Translations under genes and position numbers: made by a program | Part shown: positions 46,404 through 58,600 of the stretch, in pieces | Position numbering within the stretch: position 1 is the stretch's first letter | How the letters are laid out: each line of letters begins with the position of its first letter | Notes under the pieces: model-generated | The model's input: the letters and a program-made list of their open reading frames with translations, nothing else | Told to the model about the DNA's origin: nothing | The model's database searches: none | Source of the DNA: Epithemia pelagica | Lineage: Eukaryota > Bacillariophyta > Bacillariophyceae > Surirellales > Surirellaceae | Length of the DNA: 64,000 bases | Direction of reading: 5' to 3' | Assembly: GCA_946965045.2 (NCBI GenBank) | Contig: OX337233.1 | Location: forward strand, 3,038,001-3,102,000

Positions 46404-47549
46404 TTTAAAGGTTGTTGCATCATCGGGGCAACAGAGAGGAAGCATGCAGCAGAGATGGCGGAGTGTAAGTGTAGAAAATCGCAACACAAGGCAAAAAGAC
46501 ACGCAAACAGCAAACAATCCCCTTTTGGCTTCGGACGTTCGGCCCACCGGTTGGTGGTGGATGTATCACACCCCAAGGCTTCTTACAACTATCCATCACA
46601 ATAAATTCAATATTTTCAATCATAAAACCGCTTAAGAGTAATATGCACCAGGAGTTCGCATTTTGAATGTCCAAGCTTGTCCCGAGTTCCACAGGAACAA
46701 GGAAGGAACCCGAAGAATCAACGCGAGTCGATCTGTCTCGAGAAAGCGGTGCACGGTCGCAGTTATTCCTTTGGTCGGCGGACGGCGGCGATACAAAAGG
46801 ATACATACAAACCATGTTGTAACCAACAATGAGGGATTAAAATGACAATCGCCACTTCACTTACTTGGTAGAATCATCCTTGGAAGGGGCTTTGTTTGGT
46901 GGCGACGATGTTGTATGATTTTGCAAATTATTTCTGTCGGAGGGAGTTGCTTTTGCAAGCATAGAGCTGGTTGTTGTACGGTGCGACAGAAAACCGAATG
47001 AACGGGGCTTTCCAGACGATGAATAGCAGGCAGCGAAGGTCCGAAGGGTCATAGTGAGCATCAGAGAAATCGGTTTGGCGGTGCAACGCATCTTGCATCG
47101 TGCCATTGTGAGAATATGTTGTTTTACTCCCAGTGGCAGTCTGTCCACGTCAGGTGAGCAGTCGCACTTGGTGCATGTCGGCCACATAGCTATCCTTCTC
47201 TTACAACTATTGGAAACAAAAACATGATATTAGGGACTTCGATGTTCTCCATGGGCGTCCTGGTCACATCAACGATGATTGAACGTTCTCTTCAGATATG
47301 AAAGGGTTGAAAAGTGGTGCTCCTCATATAAAATATGCCTCGTTTTATGAAGAAATCAAGCAATTGCAACGAATATAAGCAACTAAGCTACTGGTTAATA
47401 TTGCTCTCGAGGTTACGACGACATTAAAGACAGAAAAGATGCAACAACTGTCATCTACAATACGTCGTGACACATCGAAGAGAATCACACTTGGGAAACA
47501 AAGGCGAGACTCCAGGGAAAAGAGGAAAACAGAACTGGCAATGGATCCT
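46404..47549. other. Intergenic, one doubtful small ORF
   Basis: A minus-strand frame at 46861-47187 starts at ATG and has CTKCDC near its N-terminus, but lacks a known domain and is not supported by a paralogue. I do not call it a gene. The rest is non-coding. Confidence 0.35.
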
Positions 47550-48454
47550 TCATACGTTCACCTCAACATTGCCATCTTCATCAAACAGCTCATATTTTCC
47601 TTCTGCAGGTGCGGTGGAGAGTTCTGGCTCCGGAATAACAACTGCTGAACGGTCCGGTCGACTGGTGGTATGGTGTTTGGCCAAATTGGAGAAGACCGAC
47701 ATGCGCTTTTTGACTGCAGCCCTGAGCGGATGAGCGCTAGCAACAGCAGTAGGTCGAGTCTGACGAAGACCCATCACGGACAACATTGCGATACCCGCCA
47801 ATGTAGCGAAACCCAAGATGAGACCAGATTGCAAGCGTCGGCTGGAGCTGCCAGTGCTCGAGTTGAAAGCGAGAAACGAAGACGAAGCCCCAGTTGTTGT
47901 CATGTCGTTGCTACCAGATCCCTGACCGGAATTTCCGAATCCTGAATTCGTTCGCCCGTTTTGGCTGTCGCTATTCCCTTGGGTATCCGCACCATCGTTG
48001 CTTCCTGAGTTTCCTTGACTGGAATTGTCACCGTCCTGATCGCCGTCCGTTCCGTTGTCGCCATTGTCACCGGTTCCATTGTCGCCGGTTCCATTGCCGC
48101 CATTGTCGCCGTTGCCTCCATCTTGGTTCGACCCATCCACGTCCCCGGTTCCGGCATAATCTCCAGCTTGGTGGGCCTCGGAACCGCTCTTATGGTTCCC
48201 ACCACCGTCATGGTGAGGTTCCTCATCCTGTGGTGGAGGTGGGTTATTTTCGGTTTCGTTCACTGTGATAAAAAAGAAACGCGGAGTGAGATCGGAAGGT
48301 TCCAAGGAAATACCAATAATTGTGTCCATAGCTTACACCACCGCTTCAATTGGTACTTGGTACCTCCTTCCAAGACAATCTCCGTTGTTGCTGCAAACGG
48401 AAGGAACAACCAAATCAAGAAAAGCATGGAACGAAGGAACGTGAGACCGATCAT
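47550..48454 (-). CDS. Single-pass surface protein with Gly/Asn/Asp-rich ectodomain
   Basis: Two exons, 48337-48454 and 47550-48262, with a 74-nt intron (GTAAGC...ATCACAG), give 276 residues. The ATG at 48454 starts a strong signal peptide (SMLFLIWLFLPFAATT). The ectodomain is low-complexity, with repeats of DNG, GDN and GNS type, ending in SSSRRLQSG, a potential processing site. One membrane span follows (LILGFATLAGIAMLSVMGL) and a cytoplasmic tail ending ELFDEDGNVEVNV. I recognise no family. It is divergent to the next gene and shares the architecture, so a shared bidirectional promoter at 48455-48925 and a cell-wall or adhesion role are possible. Confidence 0.75.
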
Positions 48455-48925
48455 GGTGCTTGTTTTTTCCTTTTCTTCGAAAAATTTGTTCGTTTGAGTT
48501 GGAATGGAGCGAGTGGACACGTTCATCGCGGAATGATCGACTTGTATTGAAACTCCAACTTTTTCTCCAATCCCGCCCGACATGCGCACCCATCGTTGAA
48601 GCAGTCTTAGCATTTTGCACTTTGTGAGGAAAGAACTGATGAGTCTTGTTTGGATTTTGGGTGCGCTCTCTGAAAATTGCGAGGTGCTCCTTTGATACTC
48701 TAATATTATATGTTTTTGTACAAATCACATGTATGTAATTCTCGTTTGCTGATAAAGACTATTGCCCTGACCGTACAATAAGAGCCTCAACGCTTTAGCG
48801 CTCACATTTTTCACTCGCTTCAATTCTCCCACCTTCACTTCCGCTTGAGAGGAGAGCAAAAATGGGAACGACCACCAACTTGTTCCACATATCTCCAGAA
48901 ACTATCTTGATTGCTTATCCTAGAA
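48455..48925. promoter_or_regulatory. Divergent promoter region between two surface-protein genes
   Basis: A 471-bp gap between divergent start codons. No gene was seen. It should hold both promoters, but no element is identified. Confidence 0.4.
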
Positions 48926-50183
48926 ATGTTTTCTCTCTATACATGGCTTCTTCTTGCATGTTGGTCCTCTGTGACACTCTCGACTGCACCGGTTGAAACA
49001 GAAGCAACGGTACACCGAGTCCGCGAAGGAGCCTTGGTTCGTGGCGGTTCATCGAGCACCTCTCTTCCTATACACAATGGACGCAAGGCAGATGACACTC
49101 GTCGAGTGTTATGGGGTTGGAGCTGGACAAACATGATGTGTAAGTACGAGAGATATCTGGACTCCTGTGTGAGAGTGAATGTTCCTCTCTAAACGGTCCA
49201 TCACTCTTCTTTCCTCCCTACCCCCTACAGTCAGTTGTGGACTGTGCCATTTGCATGACGGACAATGTGACTATCATGAAGGTGGACCCCTGCATTGCCG
49301 CTGTCCAAGATGCCAATATTACCACGGTCCTTCGGACACACCCGTAGGCAAGTATTGCGTTGCCCAAATCACTAATAGCGGTGGCAATGATTATGAATAC
49401 GAGTCCACTAGCAGTGGTGGAAGTGGCAATCAATACAATCCCAGTAACAGTGGAGGTAGCGGCAGCGGTAGCAGTAGCAACAGTGGCAACAGTGGCAACA
49501 GCGGCAACAGTGGCAACAGTGGCAACAGCGGCAACAGTGGCAACAGTGGAAACAGTGGAAACAGTGGAAACAGCGGCAATAATGGGAACGGCAACGACAG
49601 TAGCGGCAACAACGACAACAAAGACAACAGCGGCAACAACGTCAATAACGGCAATGAAGGGGGCGGTGATGTATCGATCTACTCGAGTGATTCTTCTCGA
49701 TCTCAAGCCGTTGTAACCGCGTCCACGTCGTTTGGATGGATTCTTGGAATCATGGGTGTGGGTGCTGTCGCCGCAGCGGCCTTTTTTGCCTATCGAAAGG
49801 TGAGAACTGTTGGTGGTCCGACAAAATTTTACAAGTTTTTTCTCTCACGTTTCCCAAACTCTAATTTCTGATTACAGTTGACCACAAAGAGACATGCTCT
49901 GACTGGGTCCGTGGCAAAACGATTGGAAGAAGCTGGGGATGGCGATTCGACAGTCGCCGCCTCTGCGGCCGAAACAAACAGTACCAGTGGGAGAACTTCA
50001 TTTATTCCCGTCAACCGGAGAGTCAAGCCTACAGATTCTTCCGTTGTTTTCCCGGAATCTGTCGAGGTGGAAAATCCATCCAATATTGTCGCAACCCAGT
50101 TTGTTCCCATGAAGGAACCTTCGATCCCTTCACGCCCTTCTCCAGACACGTCAGGAGGTCCAGAATCGGCGTTTGCTGTTTAG
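48926..50183 (+). CDS. Single-pass surface protein with GNS repeats
   Basis: Three exons, 48926-49139, 49231-49799 and 49878-50183, with introns of 91 nt (GTAAGT...CTACAG) and 78 nt (GTGAGA...TTACAG), all in phase, give 362 residues. A signal peptide (YTWLLLACWSSVTLS) is followed by a small Cys-rich module (CGLCHLHDGQC...HCRCPRC), a run of about ten GNS triplet-residue repeats, and one membrane span (FGWILGIMGVGAVAAAAFFAY). The tail, in exon 3, contains LTGSVAKRLEE. The same tail motif appears in the next gene (GSVARRLEAV). No known family. Exon borders coincide with ectodomain, membrane span and tail. Confidence 0.8.
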
Positions 50184-50778
50184 AAATTCATATGTTGATA
50201 GGTCTATAGAATACATTAATTTTTTCTTGTTTCTTCAGGGAAAGCGTTGGTGCGATCGTCCAGGAAACTTGTCTTTGGTTACTTTTTGGTATTTGCCGCT
50301 ATCCATGGCTGTTGGAGTCGATAATGGGTCGACCAGCCAGTCTTTCTGTGGTATTGTCAAACAAACGTTGCTTTTCGCTGCTCGGAGGGTAGATGGTTCT
50401 TGGTTCCGTTTCTATTCCAGACATTTAGATTCGACATAACGAATCGTGGGAGATGTTGTTCTCCTTGTTTCTTTCTTCGAATTGTCCTCTTTCTCTGTCT
50501 CATAATATCTCTTGGTGGCAGTGGCACCCTTTTTTAGTCAACAAGGAGAATGAGACGTGGTACATAATTTATATTTTTATTCTGTAGCAATCATAGCAAT
50601 TGCCTGTAGCCGTTGGGAATGGATGGGCAATTATGAGGCCTATTCGTTTTGGTCCGTTAGTACCAGGTATGCTAATTCAACGGACGGGGTTATGTATACG
50701 ATCTCCCTCCACGGTCCACGGATACGGATGCATTTTACTTTTTTATATTGTTTGTTCCTTCTCTGAATCGATCCACCC
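50184..50778. other. Intergenic, no gene seen
   Basis: Between two tandem surface-protein genes. Open frames are short and without domains. Confidence 0.45.
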
Positions 50779-51809
50779 ATGATGAAACCCGTCCTTTTCG
50801 TTCTGGTCCTCCTCGTATTGGCAACGGATGTTGCTGCTACGGGCCAATGGAGATCCAGTCAATTGAAACGAAGAGGCTTGGTCCAACACAATCATACTTC
50901 AAGCAGCTATGCCGTGAACAGAACACTCTTTCAGTGGAGCAATATGTATGGTACGTCGAACATTTTGGAACATCAACCGACGTGTGTGTCACCGACGTGC
51001 GTGTCATGAAAACTCCCGTTCAGAATCGTATAATGGAATCTCATCGTTTGTCTCGTCACCATTCATAGCTCTTCTGCACCCTCATCATGATGATCATGAT
51101 GGGAGTAGCGGTGGTAGCAGTAGTAGTGGTGGTAGTGGCAGCAGTGGTGGCGGTGGAAGCAGCGGCGGCGGCGGCGGCGGCGGAGGCAGCGGTGGCGGCG
51201 GTGGTGGTGGTGGTGGTGGTGGTGGAAGCAGCGGCAGCAGCTGCAGTGACGGCGACTGTTCCGAACCCTCACAATGGAACACTGCTAACACCGAAGAACT
51301 CCGCGCCGATCGAACAAGTGATCGAGGACACCCATACATTCATCTTCCATCCGACGTTCTCAAACGAGGGGTTGGGGTTGTTGGAGCGACGGTTGGTTTA
51401 TCAGTGCTTGCGTTCGTTGCAGGTTGGATGATATCCATGGCGATAATAAAAGCGGGAAAGGAATGAGACTCGTTTTGTAAACATGGTACATGTGTGTGTG
51501 ATACGTGGAACTCATGAAACTGACGTGTTGTTGATTGGACGATAGAGTCGGGCTCTGGCTCCGGACGAACTAGACATTGAAACAGATGAGAACGTGGACA
51601 GCCAACCACCAGCTCCTTTATTCAGGGAAAATGGGTCCGTTGCTCGTCGCCTGGAAGCAGTCTTAACCGGGCAAGTGGATCCCGAATCAAACAACAAAAA
51701 CAGCCCAAGGTTCATTGGTACGAACGATTCCTTCCATGCCGATAGACAAGACGACATGCACGCAAACGACTTTATTGAACTCGAGGACGCGCAGAATCAA
51801 TTGGCTTAG
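50779..51809 (+). CDS. Single-pass surface protein, paralogue with a probable broken splice donor
   Basis: Three exons are inferred from the neighbour: 50779-50950, 51069-51460 and 51546-51809. Intron 1 is standard (118 nt, GTACGT...TCATAG). For intron 2 the acceptor (ACGATAG at 51539-51545) and phase fit, but the donor reads AAG|GAATGAG instead of GT. One base (GT to GA) would explain it. With splicing the protein has 275 residues: signal peptide (VLFVLVLLVLATDVAA), Gly/Ser run, CSDGDCSE, membrane span (GVVGATVGLSVLAFVAGWMIS) and a tail with GSVARRLEAV. Without splicing it stops at TGA 51464-51466 just after the span, losing the tail. No known family. Confidence 0.7.
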
Positions 51810-52406
51810 ACTGGATGCATGCAATGAAGTAGATGCAAGCTACTACATTCCGCATCTACATTCGAAAGGAAGAGTACGTTGTTCTTGTGTTTGTTTCGGT
51901 ATCAGTCGTAGTCGTGTGTGTACAAGTAGATGTTCTCCAGAAATCCAGCGATAGCATATAGCATAAAAGCTATTATTTCGTCTGTTCTCTTTGTGGCTGA
52001 TACTGCGACCAATTTCGATTTCGAAGTGATACTCATTTAGGGTTAAGGTTTCGAAATCTGAGACACGTGTGAAAAGACATGAAATTTCTGAACAACAGAC
52101 TTATTTAGATGTCATGGTATTATTTAAAATCATGTGCGCGGAAGCTGCCTCCGCCGGGTGGCATCGCTGCGCCCACCCCTGTCCCCTGTAACTTATCACC
52201 GGAACATTGACGCGGGTGAAGGTGCGAGTACCGAAAGACCGATAACTTGGCAACCCTGCGAACACGTGCCGATACACGCCTTGCATTGCGGTTGATAGAG
52301 ACACAGCGTTCTTTTTGATGGAGAACCATGCCCCAGATATGGCATCCATCAAGCTTGACAGGACGGTCTCTCCTTTCATGCGGAATGATCAAGTTTTGCT
52401 CCCTGT
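51810..52406. other. Intergenic, no gene seen
   Basis: No reading frame or repeat is supported. It contains the upstream region of the LRR gene. Confidence 0.4.
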
Positions 52407-53609
52407 ATGGTCGCTCCTGTCCGCACCCAAATGACCTCTAAGGAACATCGGCTTATCGACATGGACACTCACATGCTTAGCGCATCGCAACCGAAATTCC
52501 ATCAAACTCATTACGAGGACGGATTCGATGAAGGAAGTGACTCAAGTGTCAAAGGTCTCAATCGACTCAAGGCGATGGACGCAATTGAAGAATCTTGGGA
52601 AGAGAGCGAATATGATCTCTGCTTGTCGGATGTCAATTTGGACCGCTACGCCATCACACTGTTGTTGAGAAAGTGGGAGGCCTTGTGCCTCTATCGGCAA
52701 AGCTATGGAGGATCCATCAAGATCATCCGAAAAGTTGTGTTGAGGCGGTGCAAATTTGAGGACGAATTTACGGCACAGATGATGGTGCTTTTCCTCAATC
52801 GATTGGGGCACGAACTCAAAGAGCTCTTTGTTTCGGATTCTGCCGTAGTGGAGCCTCAATCCACAAAGACATATCCTTTAGGATCCCTTCTAATTGGTCT
52901 CCAGTACGTATTCTCGCTCGAAAGCCTCGTATTGGAGCGAGTAAAGCTTGAAGGGAAAGAGACTGGATTCCATCTAAGATGTCTTCTCGCCAATAATCCA
53001 ATTCTCGAAGTTCTGCAACTGTTTCGATGTACTATTGACGACGATTGTTATGACCAACTAATGGTTGCTCTCAAGTTCCATCATGGACTTCGATACTTGG
53101 ACATGGGATTAACAAACCTGAACGATCACCGACTTGATTCTATGGTTGATGCCTTGGTATACTCTACATCCAACAAGAATCTTCAACTCCTGGACCTATC
53201 AGGAAGTTTCTTTGGAGAATATTCTCTCAAGAGCCTCACACGTTTGTTGAATCACTGTGATATGGTGAACGAACTGATACTCTGCTCGTGCGATACTCTG
53301 TTTCACACTGCTTGGTCCGGTTCACCGTATTACAGAGATTTTCTCTCTGCCATGAACTCTCATGCCGCTCTTCAACGTGTTTACTTGAGTCTTTCCCATC
53401 GGTTCACACCACTTTGTCAATCCTTGGAGAGTGGTACCAAACTCAAGATTGTCTACGATTTTGCAAGCTTACCTTCGCTCATGGAGTCCACTGAGAGTAC
53501 CACGACTTCGTCCTCCCCCAGTATAAGAACGTCTGTTTGTTCCAACTACTTTTCCTTGACGGATTGCCTGTTGGGATGCACGTTTCCTTGTTCGACCTGC
53601 AGTGGATGA
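52407..53609 (+). CDS. Leucine-rich-repeat (RNI-like) protein
   Basis: A single exon of 400 residues. Repeats of the ribonuclease-inhibitor type are visible from about residue 110 on: LKELFVSDSAVV, LESLVLERVKLEG, LEVLQLFRCTIDDDC, LRYLDMGLTNLNDHRL and LQLLDLSGSFFGEYSL, with spacing of about 26-32 residues. No signal peptide, membrane span or kinase is present, so a cytosolic protein-binding role is likely. Its partner is unknown. The C-terminal 40 residues are Ser/Thr-rich and Cys-rich. Confidence 0.75.
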   Translation: MVAPVRTQMTSKEHRLIDMDTHMLSASQPKFHQTHYEDGFDEGSDSSVKGLNRLKAMDAIEESWEESEYDLCLSDVNLDRYAITLLLRKWEALCLYRQSYGGSIKIIRKVVLRRCKFEDEFTAQMMVLFLNRLGHELKELFVSDSAVVEPQSTKTYPLGSLLIGLQYVFSLESLVLERVKLEGKETGFHLRCLLANNPILEVLQLFRCTIDDDCYDQLMVALKFHHGLRYLDMGLTNLNDHRLDSMVDALVYSTSNKNLQLLDLSGSFFGEYSLKSLTRLLNHCDMVNELILCSCDTLFHTAWSGSPYYRDFLSAMNSHAALQRVYLSLSHRFTPLCQSLESGTKLKIVYDFASLPSLMESTESTTTSSSPSIRTSVCSNYFSLTDCLLGCTFPCSTCSG

Positions 53610-53996
53610 TGTTGCATTCGCAACTCGTGTCTCTCATAATACCGGGCATGTTGCTTAAACATGATTCATCATCGCTTTCAACATCATTGTGGTGATGTAA
53701 TACGTATACCAGGGCAACCAACCAAATGTTTGGTTTAAGCTAAGAGGCTGAGATATTGAAATCCAGGAGAAACTTGATCAGTAACAAGTCATTCTAATGA
53801 CACACAATTGTACATAATAATGATGGAGTTCCATTCAATCGAAACCAGCTCCAAAAAAAACAATTCACACACACACTCAAAATGTTCCACAAAATATCTT
53901 CCAGCACGCCGACTGTTTTCGTTTCGTAACAGAACCTTTTGTGTCCCCATGACAGTATGGTTACTCGCTCCCCTGCGCCCGGACGTTACCATCGAT
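53610..53996. other. Intergenic, convergent 3' ends
   Basis: No gene was seen between the LRR gene and the RING gene. Confidence 0.4.
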
Positions 53997-54944
53997 TCAA
54001 TCACTTGTTTCTTGTTCCCGTCGCCCCACTTCTAGATCAGTCTCATCCTCAGTGGTCGCTCGTCCTGAATTCGTTTCTTCTTCGTCTGCCGTCGATAAAG
54101 TACTACTATTATTTGTTGGACCATGTTCTGCATGTCCAGATTCCTCTACAGAAAGTTCTTGACGAGGTGTCGGAGCCTCGACATCGTCTTGGTCTAGATC
54201 CACGTCCTGTAGAGGTGCGTCCGTGTCGTTGTCGGTCGTGGCTTGTGCGGTCGAGAGTGACGAAGGCACGGCATTGTCGGAGGCGGGTGATTCTTCTTCG
54301 TGGAGTTCTCGCTTCCAGTCAGCTTCCAAAAAGGTTTCTCGACAAATGGGACATTTGGCTTTCCGCACCAACCAGGCAGCAATACAATCATAATGAAATT
54401 CATGAGGACAATGGCCCTTGGATGCATTGGATCGGGCCATGCGTGCTCCCGGTTGGAAGGGTTCCAGACAAATGGAACAAACCGAACAATTCGTACGAGT
54501 GGAATCCTCCATCGAGCCGCTCTTGGACAGTTTCAGCGAATCTTGGTGCTCAGTCCGTTTGTCATGATGGACGTAGGCAAACGATTCTAAATTTCTCTGA
54601 ACAAAGTTCATTCGAACACGCATGCGACGTTGTCGTTCTTCTTCGGCGGCTTGTTGATCTTGCGGTGATAGTCGTTGTTGGTTTCCCAACTCTTGTGCTT
54701 GCAGTTGCAAGGCCATGCGACGATCGCGGTCCATCCATGTCGACGACGCATTAGAAGATGGTCCTCGTCCTTGTTGTCCCCAGACTTCATCATCTCCTTG
54801 CAGCATGGCCAAGGGTCGGTCTCGATAGCTGCAATCGGTACATCCTTTGGATGTGATGCAACAACAACAAATCCATCCAACGACGAGACCCAAACAGACG
54901 GCCAAGTAGACCGGAAAGGCTTCATCGTTCGTTTGGTCGCTCAT
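53997..54944 (-). CDS. Membrane RING-H2 E3 ubiquitin ligase
   Basis: A single exon of 315 residues from ATG 54944. Residues 10-30 are one membrane span with a CCCC stretch. A Gln/Arg-rich helical region follows (70-120). Residues 156-201 are a RING-H2 finger: CSIC, then CPHEFHYDC, then CPIC, giving the C3H2C3 zinc pattern. The C-terminal 110 residues are acidic. RING-H2 proteins with an N-terminal span act as E3 ligases at endomembranes. Substrate unknown. No lesions. Confidence 0.88.
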   Translation of the reverse strand: MSDQTNDEAFPVYLAVCLGLVVGWICCCCITSKGCTDCSYRDRPLAMLQGDDEVWGQQGRGPSSNASSTWMDRDRRMALQLQAQELGNQQRLSPQDQQAAEEERQRRMRVRMNFVQRNLESFAYVHHDKRTEHQDSLKLSKSGSMEDSTRTNCSVCSICLEPFQPGARMARSNASKGHCPHEFHYDCIAAWLVRKAKCPICRETFLEADWKRELHEEESPASDNAVPSSLSTAQATTDNDTDAPLQDVDLDQDDVEAPTPRQELSVEESGHAEHGPTNNSSTLSTADEEETNSGRATTEDETDLEVGRREQETSD

Positions 54945-55654
54945 TGCTGTGGTTCTTGTTTCTCTGTGTTTCAGAGGGTTTTCGTTCTTCCTACTGTTGA
55001 TTTGTGAAAGTGAGTCAAATGAATCCTAACACACAAGCAAAAAGATTCCAAGATGCATGAGAGAGAAAAGAGATGCTTCTACAAGGGTTTCCTCATTCTC
55101 TCTTGTGTTCCTCAAATAGAACAACGAATGAGTTCGTCGTTGTATTGTGCGATGAATGCTGCGTCATGTGAGAAAAAGTGACGACAAAGAAAGGACATGG
55201 TGGAACAGCGTCGAACCGCGTGACCGACACAAAGCCAGGATAGCAAAAGCGCAACAATTCCACTCTCTCACCTCTCCTATGCTCACTGACGACAATTCGG
55301 TCCTCTAGTGTGTGTTGTTTCCCTTTTTCTCTCTCCACAATGGTTTGTTCCGCTGATGCTGGGTGCATTTCTCTTGGGGGAACCATGCAAGTCAACACAG
55401 CAGGTCTGTTCTTCTTGATGGAAATAATAATAAAAGCGCTTTGGCATGAGAAATTGTGAGAGCCAAAAACTCTCGAGAGTTTACAGCATCCCCTGATGTC
55501 CCTTCTGACAAACGAGAACCTTCAATGGCAGTCAACAGTCAACTCTACATGATTTTGTATCATATTATCGGCACAACTTGTATTGGTTGGATGTCACGGT
55601 GTGTGTAGAACACGAACCAGAAACCAGAACCCTTGGGCATCCAATCAAAAGATT
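54945..55654. other. Intergenic, no gene seen
   Basis: Between the RING gene and the hAT element. A beta-propeller coding region that might belong to the MIOS-like gene downstream was sought here and not found. Confidence 0.45.
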
Positions 55655-58600
55655 GTCGGAGTTAGGGTCTTCAAGTTTCTTATCCGAAGTTTCTCCGCCT
55701 AAATTTAGGGGCCTAAGTTTTCGTAACTTACAAGACTCAATGCCATGTCCACCGAAGTTGAGGTAGGCCCTTTTGTTAACTAGGCATAGGTACCGTAGGT
55801 ATCCAACCGTTGATGTTGGCAGTTGGCATGAGATCTTGACAGGCTGATATCTTTGGGATCTTTGCAAGAACAACAACAATGATGACACATGAACGATGAA
55901 CAACAACAAACGATTCAGCAATCAAACAAACTCCGATCACATTTGTTGGAGACAGGAGCAGCAGAAGTTGCAATGGAGAACGAAAGTACTGCTGACGAGC
56001 AGCCGAATACTACTGTTGTGACGTTCCAAGATCTGTCACCGTTGACAGCTGAAACACAACGACGACAAGGACAAGACGAGGAACAGCAACAACAAGAAGG
56101 CACGACGACGGCCATGGTTTCGACGACGACGATGGAAGGCGACGAGGAGCAGGATGAACCATTCGAAGTGGCTACGGGACGAAGTGACGCCAACGATGAA
56201 GACGATACCACTACGACCAACGACTCAACGACGTTGTCGCAAAATAAGCGAAAGCCACCCAAAAAGAAAGCCAACCAATACATCCGAGAGCAGTTTGAGA
56301 TTTCCCCTGACCCAGATCGAGAAGGATACTTGAAGATTGTGTGCATCCATTGCAAGATGTACAAAAATTGGAAGACTTTCAATGCAAGTGTTGCATCTGA
56401 TCACATCGTTCAGAAATGCAAGAACGCTCCTACTGAAATTTGCCAACTCTGTGATGGCCAAACTCAAGCTAGTAAGCGTGCCAAGAAACAATTGGGTTTG
56501 ATTGTTGGTGGTCCACTCAGCCAAGAGAGGGTGATAGCATCAGAGTCTTCAGGTGCATCAAGTTCTGTATCCTCGCTGTCGACAAGTTTACGAGACAAGG
56601 CCAGGTCCAAACCAGGAGACAAAGCAGGTCGCAAGAAACACCAGCAGTCGTCCATACAGAGTTTTGGTACTGTTCTGACAGAACAGATGGCCAATCGTCT
56701 CATCATGAAGTCTGTCGAAACTACCCTCGCACGCTTCGAGCCCATGCAACGTCTGTTGGACCCGTTCGTCCAAGACAAACTCGTCACACGGTTTGGTAAG
56801 GGTATTATGAAGTTTGTGCCCCACCACCCAGACACAATCTACAAGCGCTACGTCATGGTGATTGACAAACAGTGTCAACTAGAGCTGAACACCATGATGC
56901 AAAAGATTCCAGGAGGCATGACCATTGCAGCTGATGGTGTCACCTGCAACGGTACCAGCACCATTCTCTACACCATTGCGAAAGGTAGTGTTAGTTTATT
57001 TGCAAAGGCCTCTCGTCTTTGCAACCTCGCCCATGCAACAGAGGCTGAGACGCAAGACATGGTTGATTTCATGGTGAAGACGCGACGTGAGTACAATTCT
57101 CCCTTGTGCTGTGTTGCAACAGACAACGCTGCCACAAAAGTTGTGAAAGAGGCATGTGAAATCTACAAGTCCAACAACCCCAAAGAGCCCAACATACTGA
57201 GCAATCGTGACTGTGCTCATTGTATTGACCTGTTGGCAAAGGATGTGGCCAAGGTCCCATGTATTGATTCACTCCTGTCAGACATTGCCATGCTGATGGA
57301 GTTTTCAACCACAGACAATGTAGATGGGATTCGACATGAGCTAGTCCGAACTGGCGATCTACCAGCAACCTGTGGCAATGTCTCCAACTACTCTGAGACA
57401 AGGTTCAACAAGGTTGGTATGACCTTGGAGTCGGTTATGAACCAAAAGCCTTTTTATGAATGGTGCAACGGGCACCATCCCATGTTTGAGCGATACTACA
57501 ACTCGCGAACACAGAGGCGTAAGGAAAAGATTGATGCAACCCTTCGACTAGTTACACGTGATCTATGGGCTAAGGTGGAAGTTGTTGCCAAGATTTATGC
57601 TGTGATTGAACATGCAACAAAGCTTGTGTCGGACGATGACTTTCCAATCTCCGCGTACTACCCCGTGATTGTTGCCATGCGCAACGAGTTGAATGGTGTA
57701 TTGGGTTCAGGAACAGCAAGTGGCAGCAGATCCATTGATGCAATCTTCAATCTCCGTGGGGCACGGAACTCCATTGTTGAGTTATGCGACAATCGGTTCA
57801 ACTATGATGGATTGGAACCACCTGGACGGAAAGTTGGTCTCTTAGACAAGTACCAACTCTGGGCTTTTCTCGTGGATCCCTTCAGGTCCAGAATCCCCAA
57901 GCGACCTATCATTCACCCATCAATTGCTCGTTGCATGCAGGATGCAATTGAGTTCTTTGTGATTCCTTCACAGGAACCACCTCCACCCCCACCACCAAAT
58001 GCTGGACCTGTCGAGCCACCCAATATGCGTCATACTGTGTGGGGAAGGGTCGAAGCTCCGGACACAAGGGACATCAGGTTGATTGTGGATCAGGAGTTCA
58101 GGTCCTATCTTGGTCACACAGGGAAGTGGATTGATCTCTTCCTCACAGAGAGCCCACGTCCACCTTCTGATCGATTCCAGGAAGAGCGCGAACTCACGAT
58201 CCAAATGGTGAGTCAGTGGGTGAGTACCACAGGTGGCCACCAAGGGAGGCTGGAGTTTTTTAGCATTGCTCCTCCAAGTAAGTTGTACAATCTTGTGATT
58301 GAACCACTTCTTTCGGTTCGTTCCACTGGCTCTATCTCTGTCGAGCGAGTTGCCAAGCCACTCAAAAGCAACGTTTGGAGTAAGTTGCGCAGTAATCTTG
58401 GGCAAGACAAGGCGGAAGTCTGTCTGCGAGCTGGGCTGAACTTACGGTATTTAATGAAGGTTAGATCCACTGTCCGTAAAGCAACGAATGAACAAGTTGT
58501 GGATCATTGTGATGATGACTTGTTTGGTTCGATTTCTATGTATTGAAAAATGAGACTCCATAGCCGTATTCCATAGCCACCTAAACTACCTAAACTTCAA

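Noticed and set aside
46861..47187. Small ATG-started frame with CTKCDC
   Set aside because: No domain, no paralogue and no clear gene context; support is too weak to call.
49218..49706. Ala/Val/Thr-rich minus-strand frame
   Set aside because: A reading of the GNS repeat DNA in another frame.
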